DNA from: an uncultured Desulfatitalea sp.
GTDB lineage: Bacteria; Desulfobacterota; Desulfobacteria; Desulfobacterales; Desulfosarcinaceae
Reading direction: 5' to 3'
DNA: 64,000 nt
Assembly (NCBI GenBank): GCA_937868765.1
Contig: CALMNL010000006.1
Coordinates: 1-64,000, forward strand
Within the stretch, counting starts at the first letter, position 1, and every line of letters starts with the position of its first letter. A model generated the notes under the pieces. It saw only the letters and a list, made by a program, of their open reading frames with translations, made no database searches and was not told where the DNA came from. The translations under genes and the position numbers were made by a program. This document shows, in pieces, positions 55,133-61,945 of the stretch.

Positions 55133-55422
55133 AACTCATGAGTGTTGCTTCTCTTTCGCAGAAAAACAAGCAAAAATTTTTTGCATTTACTATCCAGCGG
55201 CGCGTTGCCCGGAGCGGTTACTCCCTTTGCCGCTTCCGGGGCTGCGTGGATATCGGTTAGAAACTTCGATCGGCCCGTCCGTGCCTGCCTTTGACATCCG
55301 GCGCGGCAACGTTTATGCTCCCCCCATCGTGCCGTTCCCGCACCCAATTCTGAACGGTGCCCACCCTTTGCCGTCCCGCCGCCCCAGGAGAACCCGCGGC
55401 GTTTTCAAGCTGGAGGTTCATT

Positions 55423-56574
55423 ATGAAAAAGACGTGGTTGCCCTGGCTTGTCGCGGCCGGGCTCATGCTGTCTGCCGCCTGGCCGGTTCCATTGCCGGCC
55501 GGTATCAAGGAAAAAGCACTGCTCATGACCATCCGCATGCCGGCGGGGTTCAAGATCAGCGCCTTTGCCGAAAATGTGTTCGGGGCGCGATCCATGGCGA
55601 TGGGACCCGCCGGCGTGCTCTTCGTGGGCACCCGGCAGATGGGCCAGGTATACGCAATCCTGGACCAGAATGGGGATGGCAAGGCGGATCGCGTGACGGT
55701 CATTGCCGACAATCTGAACCAACCCAATGGCGTGGCCGTGCTCGACGGTGATCTGTATGTGGCCGAAGTCTCGCGGATCCTGCGCTTCCGGCAGATCGAG
55801 GGACGATTGGACACCCCGGGCGTTCCCGAGGTGGTATATGCCCAGTATCCCAAAGAATTGAACCATGGCGCCAAATACATCCGGTTCGGTCCGGATGGAA
55901 AGCTGTATGTTCCCGTGGGCGCCCCCTGCAATGCCTGCCTGAGCGACGATCCGGTTTTCGCCACGATTACCCGGCTGAACCCGGATGGCAGCGCCTTTGA
56001 AATCTATGCCCGGGGCGTACGCAGCACGGCCGGTATGGATTGGCACCCCCGCACCGGCCAGTTGTGGTTCACCGACAATGGCCGCGACCACATGGGCGAA
56101 GACCTGCCGCCGGACGAGCTCAACCGGGTGTCCATGCCCGGTGAACACTTCGGTTTTCCCTACTGCCATGCGGGCACCATCCCCGATCCCGAGTTCGGTG
56201 GCACGCAATCCTGCAGCCAGTTCACCCCACCGGTTGCGCTCCTGGGGGTGCATGTGCGCGCGATGGGTATGCATTTTTACACCGGCACCATGTTCCCGGA
56301 ATCCTACCGGGAGCAGATCTTCATCGCCGAACATGGCTCCTGGAACCACCGCCGGAAGGCCGGATATCGCCTCAGCCTGGTGCGGCTGAGGCAGGACAAG
56401 GTCCTGTCCTATGAACCTTTCGCCGAAGGGTGGCTGAACGGAGAGAGCTCCTGGGGCCGCCCCGCGGATCTCGTGCAGATGGCCGACGGCAGCCTGCTCG
56501 TCTCCGACGATCAGGCCGGTATGATTTACCGCATCTCCTATCAATCGGCCCGGCAGGGCGCATCCCGGCCGTAA
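55423..56574 (+). CDS. Sorbosone dehydrogenase-type beta-propeller protein (PQQ-dependent family)
   Basis: A 383-residue exported protein. The signal peptide (MKKTWLPWLVAAGLMLSAAW) is followed by a six-bladed propeller with the GdhB/YliI signatures NQPNGVAVLDGDLYVAE, GVRSTAGMDWHPRTGQLWF and TDNGRDHMGEDLPPDE, the last of which lines the PQQ/calcium site in relatives. Relatives oxidise sugars or aldoses; an active PQQ enzyme in a strict anaerobe is unlikely, so the role may differ. A Cys pair in GAPCNAC is unusual. GGAGG precedes ATG 55423. Confidence 0.85.
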   Translation: MKKTWLPWLVAAGLMLSAAWPVPLPAGIKEKALLMTIRMPAGFKISAFAENVFGARSMAMGPAGVLFVGTRQMGQVYAILDQNGDGKADRVTVIADNLNQPNGVAVLDGDLYVAEVSRILRFRQIEGRLDTPGVPEVVYAQYPKELNHGAKYIRFGPDGKLYVPVGAPCNACLSDDPVFATITRLNPDGSAFEIYARGVRSTAGMDWHPRTGQLWFTDNGRDHMGEDLPPDELNRVSMPGEHFGFPYCHAGTIPDPEFGGTQSCSQFTPPVALLGVHVRAMGMHFYTGTMFPESYREQIFIAEHGSWNHRRKAGYRLSLVRLRQDKVLSYEPFAEGWLNGESSWGRPADLVQMADGSLLVSDDQAGMIYRISYQSARQGASRP

Positions 56575-56619
56575 TGCGCTGTACGATAGAAGCGGGCTGC
56601 GCACAAGCGAACAGGTTTC

Positions 56620-57585
56620 CTATCGGCCGAAGAGATAGGTCGTGCCCACGCTGTTCAGCACGAAGCGGTCGGGCATGGCCTTTTCGAAAGCATGGATGGC
56701 CTTCCAGCCGGTGCAATGGGTCGGCACGATGAGTTCCGGGTCGATCTGCTGCATGGCCTGTACGGTGGGTTCGATCAGCGCTTCGCTGGGGCCGCTCAGA
56801 TGAAAGCCACCCAGTACGGCGTGAATCTTCTCCGCGCCGGTCACCTTGGATAGATGTTTGACCGTGTTGATGATGCCGGCATGGGAACAGCCGCCGAGCA
56901 CCACCAGACCCTGGCCTTTCACTCGGAAGGCGATGGCCTGGTCATCCTCGAAGCTGTCCGTGGCCCACTCGCCGTTGCGTTTGGCTTCCAGGCCGGGAGA
57001 GCCCTTCTCGAAATCAGTGGTCCGTTCCACCCTTCCCGCTACGGCGATCAACCCATTGGCCACGGCGGAGGCCGCGGCACGTTTGTCCAGCACGGCACCG
57101 GCAGCTGTCAACGCCTCTTCCTCGAGTCGGGGCATGGGCACATAAAGTTCCGGCCCGAGCTTGATCCGGCGCTCCACGAAGGCGCCGGGATGCACTACCA
57201 CAGGCATCTTCCTTTTCAGTTGTCGCAAAAAATAGGGCAGCCCGCTGAAGTGATCGAAATGACCGTGGCTCAGCACGATGCTCTCAACTTCGCCGATGGC
57301 ATGCTTGACCACGCCGAATTGAACCGCCAGGCTCATGGGCATCAGCGCGGCATTGTGGCTCAGGCAACTGCCGGAGATACCGGCGTCCATCAAGATGGTG
57401 TGGCGGACATCGCCGGCCTGGACCGTCACCAGGTAGGCCAGCCCGTGTTCGGAAAACGGTGCATTGGGCGGCGGCACGCGCATGCGCTTGACCCGCTCGG
57501 TATCGGTCAGCAGGAGATCTGAATAGTTGTCCACCAAAATCGTTACTTCGGCCCGATCCACCTCGGCCAATACAAGCTGGCTCAT
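56620..57585 (-). CDS. MBL-fold metallo-hydrolase
   Basis: A 321-residue protein of the metallo-beta-lactamase fold. The metal motif is SHGHFDHFSG (HxHxDH), later metal ligands are in GGCSHAGI and a conserved HCTG follows. The N-terminal LVDNYSDLLL is typical of the subgroup annotated as pterin (methanopterin-precursor-like) synthase, a distant relative; the real reaction is unknown. ATG 57585 follows AAAGGAGG. It is divergent from the sigma-54 activator gene. Confidence 0.85.
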   Translation of the reverse strand: MSQLVLAEVDRAEVTILVDNYSDLLLTDTERVKRMRVPPPNAPFSEHGLAYLVTVQAGDVRHTILMDAGISGSCLSHNAALMPMSLAVQFGVVKHAIGEVESIVLSHGHFDHFSGLPYFLRQLKRKMPVVVHPGAFVERRIKLGPELYVPMPRLEEEALTAAGAVLDKRAAASAVANGLIAVAGRVERTTDFEKGSPGLEAKRNGEWATDSFEDDQAIAFRVKGQGLVVLGGCSHAGIINTVKHLSKVTGAEKIHAVLGGFHLSGPSEALIEPTVQAMQQIDPELIVPTHCTGWKAIHAFEKAMPDRFVLNSVGTTYLFGR

Positions 57586-57732
57586 CGTCTGCCTCCTTTT
57601 AGCGGATTTTGAAAAATGATAAAGCACAAACGAAGCGCAGATACAATGGGGCGGGCGAGCAACGGTCGTGCCAGGCTGGTGCCAGCTCAAAAGGCCGGAC
57701 CCCAAAGAAAGTTCCAAGATGGATTGACCTTG

Positions 57733-57751
57733 ATCGTGCAATGTGCAACGA
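57733..57751. promoter_or_regulatory. Enhancer-like motif, copy 1 (in front of the sigma-54 activator)
   Basis: ATCGTGCAATGTGCAACGA. The same core (ATCGTGCAA, two bases, TGCA) occurs at 59156-59173. This copy lies just upstream of the activator gene, so it may mediate autoregulation. Confidence 0.45.
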
Positions 57752-57794
57752 AATAAAAAGGATTATGAATGCAATTTGCACGAATGGAGGGGCC

Positions 57795-59156
57795 ATGGAT
57801 CAGGATCAGCGCCGCCGGCACTGGGACGTTATTTTGGACTCCTTGAACGAAGGGGTCTTTACCGTGACCCCGGACTGGCGCATCACCGCTTTCAACCGGG
57901 CCGCCGAGCGCATCACGGGGATATCCCGGCAGGAGGCCATCGGCAAAGCCTGCTGCGATGTCTTCCACGCCAGCATCTGTGAGAAAGCCTGTGCGCTGCG
58001 GCGCACGTTTCAAACCGGGCAACCGGTCTTCAACGCGACCGCACAAATCATCAACAATCAGGGCCAGCGGGTGCCGATCCGCATCTCCACGGCGATCTTA
58101 AGGGACGATCGAGGCCGCGTGATCGGCGGCGTGGAATCCTTCCAGGATCTGAGCCAGGTGGAACAATTGCAAAAGGCCCTGGAGCTTCGCTACACTTTCG
58201 AGGATATCGTGGGGCGCAGCAACGCCATGATGCAGTTGTTCAGGATGCTGCCCCAGGTCGCGGATAGCGGCAGCACGGTGCTGATCGAAGGACCCAGCGG
58301 CACAGGCAAGGAACTGTTCGCCCGGGCGATCCATAACCTTTCTCCCCGGCGGCGCCGTCGCTTTGTGGCCGTCAATTGTGCCGCCTTGCCCGACACTCTG
58401 CTCGAGAGCGAGTTGTTCGGCCATAAGGCGGGGGCCTTCACCGACGCCCGGCGGGACAAGACCGGCCGCTTCGAGTGGGCCGACGGCGGCACCATTTTCC
58501 TGGACGAAATCGGGGACATCTCGCCGGCCATGCAGGTCCGGTTGCTGCGAGTGCTTCAGGATCACGTGGTGGAACCCCTGGGGATGCTGCGGTCCAAAAG
58601 CGTGGATATCCGGGTCGTGGCCGCTACCAACAAGGATCTGGCCACTCTGGTGCGCACCGGGCATTTCCGTGAGGATCTGTATTACCGCATCCGTGTGATT
58701 CACATGGTTCTGCCGTCGCTCAAAGATCGACGGGAAGATATCCCGCTCTTGATCGATCACTTGATCGGCAAGTTCAATCGTTTGCAGGGCAAGGACATTG
58801 CGGGTGTATCGGGGGATGTGGCGGCCTGCCTGATGACCTACGACTTTCCAGGGAACGTGCGTGAATTGGAAAACATCATCGAGCAGGCCTTCGTGCTGTG
58901 CCGGGGCGGGATCATCGAGATGCACCACCTCCCGCCCGAATTGGGCGCCAAAGGCGGAAGGAGTCCGTCCCCCAGCGGCTCACTGAACCTGCAGGCCATG
59001 GAGAAGTACTTTATCGCCGAATCGTTGCGGATCTGCAAAGGCAATCGCAAAAAGGCGGCCAGGGAACTGGGGATCGACGCCGCCACGCTTTACCGCAAGA
59101 TCAAGTCCCATGCCATCGAGGTCCCCGAGGCCGACGGTCGCGGCCGGCGCCGATAA
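57795..59156 (+). CDS. Sigma-54-dependent activator with Cys-containing PAS domain
   Basis: A 453-residue enhancer-binding protein. The PAS domain (about 10-125) carries cysteines in GKACCDVFHASICEKACALR (C53, C54, C62, C66), suited to a redox or Fe-S signal. The AAA+ core has Walker A GPSGTGKELFARA, the sigma-54 loop as GAFTDA, and Walker B GGTIFLDEIGD. The C-terminal Fis-type HTH is AARELGIDAATLYRKI. GGAGGGG before ATG 57795 fixes the start; an in-frame ATG at 57765 is possible. It probably activates the sigma-54 promoter at 59247 for the Hdr-like genes. Confidence 0.92.
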   Translation: MDQDQRRRHWDVILDSLNEGVFTVTPDWRITAFNRAAERITGISRQEAIGKACCDVFHASICEKACALRRTFQTGQPVFNATAQIINNQGQRVPIRISTAILRDDRGRVIGGVESFQDLSQVEQLQKALELRYTFEDIVGRSNAMMQLFRMLPQVADSGSTVLIEGPSGTGKELFARAIHNLSPRRRRRFVAVNCAALPDTLLESELFGHKAGAFTDARRDKTGRFEWADGGTIFLDEIGDISPAMQVRLLRVLQDHVVEPLGMLRSKSVDIRVVAATNKDLATLVRTGHFREDLYYRIRVIHMVLPSLKDRREDIPLLIDHLIGKFNRLQGKDIAGVSGDVAACLMTYDFPGNVRELENIIEQAFVLCRGGIIEMHHLPPELGAKGGRSPSPSGSLNLQAMEKYFIAESLRICKGNRKKAARELGIDAATLYRKIKSHAIEVPEADGRGRRR

Positions 59157-59173
59157 TCGTGCAAAATGCATGA
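59156..59173. promoter_or_regulatory. Enhancer-like motif, copy 2 (upstream activating site)
   Basis: ATCGTGCAAAATGCATGA, sharing ATCGTGCAA, two bases, TGCA with the copy at 57733. Its centre is about 83 bp before the -24 element at 59247, the usual distance for a sigma-54 enhancer. Binding by the adjacent activator is inferred. Confidence 0.5.
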
Positions 59174-59246
59174 TCGCCTTCCTGTCTTTCTATTCGGGTT
59201 GTCTTTTTAAATAAATCATAACAGGTAGTTATAATTTTTTCGATGC

Positions 59247-59262
59247 TGGCACACGGGGTGCT
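59247..59262 (+). promoter_or_regulatory. Sigma-54 (-24/-12) promoter
   Basis: TGGCAC (59247-59252), five bases, then GTGCT: the invariant GG (59248-59249) and GC (59260-59261) are separated by exactly 10 bp, as in the sigma-54 consensus. It lies about 87 bp before the Hdr-like gene and directly behind the sigma-54 activator gene. Confidence 0.75.
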
Positions 59263-59348
59263 TATCCCCTTTTGGGATCGATGGTTTTCGTATTGGACGC
59301 GTGTTCAGCCACATATCCTTTTATTTAAAAAAGGGAGGAGAACAGATT

Positions 59349-60671
59349 ATGACCGACCTACCCATCCGGCTTGGCGCCAGAAAGGAGAGCACCACCTTTC
59401 TGGAAAAGGTCAAGCAGATACTTCCCGAAGGCGGGAACCTGAACTTGTGCCTGACGTGCGGGGCCTGTTCGTCCGGCTGTCCGGCCACGGGTTTGGAAAA
59501 CATGGATCCGCGCAAGTTTCTGCGCATGGCGGCCCTCGGCATGGACGAGGAAATCAAGAAGACCAACTGGGTATGGATGTGTTCCATGTGCCAGCGCTGC
59601 ATCTATGTCTGCCCCATGCAGATCAATATCCCCCAGTTGGTGTACAACGCGCGGGCTCTATGGCCCCGGGATCAGCGGCCCAAGGGCATCCTGGGTTCCT
59701 GCGACATGGCCCTGCGCAACGATAGCCGCAGCGCCATGGGGACCTCACCCGAAGATTTTCAGTTCGTGGTCGAAGACGTGCTCTCCGAGTACCAGGAGGC
59801 GCAGCCCGAGTTCGCCGAGATGGAAGCGCCCATCGACAAGGAGGGGGCCGAGTTCTTTCTGAATCAGAACTCCCGCGAGCCGGTTACCGAGCCCGATGAA
59901 ATGGTCCCGCTCTGGAAGATCCTGCATCTGGCAGGTGCCAACTGGACCTATGGCTCGAAAGGGTGGGGCGGGGAGAATTACTGCATGTTCCTGGCCGACG
60001 ATGACGCGTGGAAGCAGATCACCACCACGACGGCCAAACAGGCGGACGACCTGGGATGCAAAATCTATCTCAACACGGAGTGAGGGCATGTGACCTTCTC
60101 GGTCCTGGCAGGACTGAAAAAATTCAACATTCCCCACAAATTTCAGGTCAAGAACATTTACGAGTATTACGCCAAATGGATACGCGAGGGAAAACTCAAG
60201 GTCAATTCGGACTGGAACAAAGATCTGAAGATCAAGTTTACGGTCCAGGATCCTTGCCAGATCGTGCGCAAAACCTTCGGCGATCCCATTGCCGAGGATT
60301 TGCGGTTCGTGGTCAGATCGGTGGTGGGCGAGGAGAATTTCATCGACATGCAGCCCAACCGCTCCAACAATTATTGCTGTGGCGGCGGAGGTGGATTTCT
60401 TCAGTCCGGGTACAAGGAGGCGCGGCTGCAATACGGTAGTTTGAAGGACCAGCAGATACAGGCCACCGGCGCCGATTACTGCATCGCCGGCTGCCACAAC
60501 TGCCATGCCCAGATCCACGAATTGAGCGAGCACTACGGCGCGGGATACGGAGTGGTGCATCTGTGGACCCTGATCTGCCTGTCGCTGGGGATTCTGGGGC
60601 CGAATGAGCGCGCCTACCTGCGGGACGACCTCAAGGAGGTGAATGTCTTTCACCCGGAGACCGAAATGTAA
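59349..60671 (+). CDS. HdrCB-like Fe-S oxidoreductase (CCG domain), selenoprotein with in-frame TGA (Sec245)
   Basis: Read through the TGA at 60081-60083 this is a 440-residue protein. The first part has two [4Fe-4S] motifs (C34, C37, C40, C44; C78, C81, C84, C88), an HdrC-like region. Then comes LNTE, TGA, GHV where CCG-domain proteins have ECGHA, so Cys is replaced by Sec. The second part is a CCG domain (C303, C343, C344, C378, C382, C385). The frame is continuous, and a SECIS-like hairpin follows. Two separate genes are less likely: the second would need a GTG three bases from a poor ribosome site and would lose the ECGH motif. Likely role: electron transfer or disulfide reduction for a partner in sulfur or fatty-acid metabolism. 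It is driven by the sigma-54 promoter. Confidence 0.85.
60099..60117 (+). promoter_or_regulatory. Bacterial SECIS-like hairpin of the HdrCB-like gene
   Basis: TCGGTCCT (60099-60106) pairs with AGGACTGA (60110-60117) in an 8-bp stem with one G-U pair around the loop GGC (60107-60109). The loop begins 23 nt after the TGA and has G first, in the range of bacterial SECIS elements. Judged by eye. Confidence 0.75.
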
Positions 60672-60751
60672 CTTCTTCAATCATTTGTTCCGTGCCCGCG
60701 CTTTCACGCGGGCACGGAAGGGCGCCGAGTCCCACGGATGGAGGGTGGAGT

Positions 60752-61114
60752 ATGCAGATCTTGACCCTCGATGAACTCAGGCAGCAGCGCGAGGAGGCGC
60801 TGAAAGCATCGGAAGCGGCGATCCGGCAGCACTATGCGGTTTATCTGACGCTGAAAAACAGGGTCGCCAGGATCAACGCCGGTCCGCTGGATGTGGCCGA
60901 CTATTACGCTGCAGCCACGGGGCTGGCCGCCCAGTTGTCCCAGTTGTCCCAGGGGGCGGAGGTCACGATTTTCCATTACTTCGCGGAGTGCATCGATCCG
61001 GGCCGCAAGGGAGATGCGCGCTGCTTTCGTATGGAGTGTTTTGAACTGGCCTCGCAAATGCGGGAATTGGATCGGTGGCGGGCGTCGCGGCATCGGCTGC
61101 GAAGCATCAAGTGA
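60752..61114 (+). CDS. Uncharacterised small soluble protein of the Hdr-like operon
   Basis: A 120-residue mostly helical protein starting MQILTLDELRQQREEALKAS. It has two Cys (in AECIDPG, RCFRMEC) and no signal peptide. GGAGGGTGGAG precedes ATG 60752. I do not recognise a family. It lies 80 bp after the Hdr-like selenoprotein and 30 bp before the NifX-like gene in the same direction, so it probably belongs to the sigma-54-controlled operon. Confidence 0.7.
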   Translation: MQILTLDELRQQREEALKASEAAIRQHYAVYLTLKNRVARINAGPLDVADYYAAATGLAAQLSQLSQGAEVTIFHYFAECIDPGRKGDARCFRMECFELASQMRELDRWRASRHRLRSIK

Positions 61115-61144
61115 GTTCTTCGACAAATCCCAAGGACCAGGGCC

Positions 61145-61510
61145 ATGAGGGCGGCTTTCGCCATATGGAACGACCGCATCGCACCCCAGTTCGATGCGGC
61201 GCGGCAGGTGTGCATCGTTGAAACCAGGACAGGTGCCATTGTCCACGAGCACCTGGAGGCGTTCAGGAGCGGCCTGCCGGTGAACAAAGTGCGCCGCCTG
61301 GTGGAATTGGCGGTGGACACGCTGGTGTGCGGCGCCATATCCCGTCCGGTTCAGGCACTCTTAATGGCGCAGGGGATTCGGGTGGTGCCCTTCGTGGCCG
61401 GAACGCTGCCCGATGTCATCCAGGCCTGGCTGCAGGATGGCCTGGCGTGCCAGCGCTTTGCGATGCCGGGAACCGCCAAGGAAAAAACAACGGACATGAA
61501 CCGCCGCTGA
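61145..61510 (+). CDS. NifX/NifB-type (Fe-Mo cofactor-binding fold) protein
   Basis: A 121-residue protein of the dinitrogenase Fe-Mo cofactor-binding fold (NifX, NifY, NifB C-terminus). The N-terminal FAIWNDRIAPQFDAARQVCIVE and LVELAVDTLVCGAISRPVQALL fit the family, which carries metal clusters or their precursors. No nitrogenase genes are in the window, so it is more likely a metal-cluster carrier for the neighbouring Fe-S enzymes. It is last in the plus-strand operon, close to the convergent NifU-like gene. Confidence 0.85.
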   Translation: MRAAFAIWNDRIAPQFDAARQVCIVETRTGAIVHEHLEAFRSGLPVNKVRRLVELAVDTLVCGAISRPVQALLMAQGIRVVPFVAGTLPDVIQAWLQDGLACQRFAMPGTAKEKTTDMNRR

Positions 61511-61538
61511 CAAAGATGACCTTCATGCAGCAGTGCGG

Positions 61539-61907
61539 TCATCTTCGCCCATGGGTCCGGTAGAGCCTGGTCCAGGGCCGTTTGCGGCTCTCCTTCAAAT
61601 CTGTCAGGGCGCGGTAAAGCGCCCCGACGGCCAGTTCGGCGCAATGATGATGATCGGCCGGCAGCGCGGGCAGGGCCGCGATGATGTGTTCGGGCGTTAT
61701 CTGCCAGGCCCGGTCGATGCTGCACCCGGTTGCCTGTGCCACCACCGCCAGGGCACACAGGTGGGTGGCCGCGCACCCGTCGCTGCGGTAGTGCGCGGCC
61801 TTGATCCGTTGGTCCTGGGGGGCGTGGGCGCCAAGGAATATCTCCACGGTATCGCCGCATTCGCCGGTATTGATGCCGTAACCATCCGGTTGATCCATAA
61901 TCGACAT
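61539..61907 (-). CDS. NifU/IscU-like Fe-S scaffold protein
   Basis: A 122-residue scaffold protein. The three cluster-binding Cys of the IscU/NifU domain are present in GECGDTVEIFL, SDGCAATHLCALAV and HHHCAELAVGAL. ATG 61907 follows an AGGTGG-type ribosome site; ATG 61949, overlapping the stop of the HdrA-like gene (ATGA), is a coupled alternative that adds 14 residues of no family similarity. It assembles or donates Fe-S clusters, probably for the HdrA-like protein upstream. Confidence 0.85.
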   Translation of the reverse strand: MSIMDQPDGYGINTGECGDTVEIFLGAHAPQDQRIKAAHYRSDGCAATHLCALAVVAQATGCSIDRAWQITPEHIIAALPALPADHHHCAELAVGALYRALTDLKESRKRPWTRLYRTHGRR

Positions 61908-61945
61908 TTCTTTATTCCACCTGCCTGCTTGCAGATCGGCGCCGG

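Noticed and set aside
58438-58455. GAFTDA in place of GAFTGA in the sigma-54 activator loop
   Set aside because: This variant appears often enough in such activators that I do not treat it as a defect.
60090-60671. A separate GTG-started CCG-domain gene after the HdrC-like frame
   Set aside because: The in-frame TGA, the E-U-G-H motif and the SECIS-like hairpin favour one selenoprotein.
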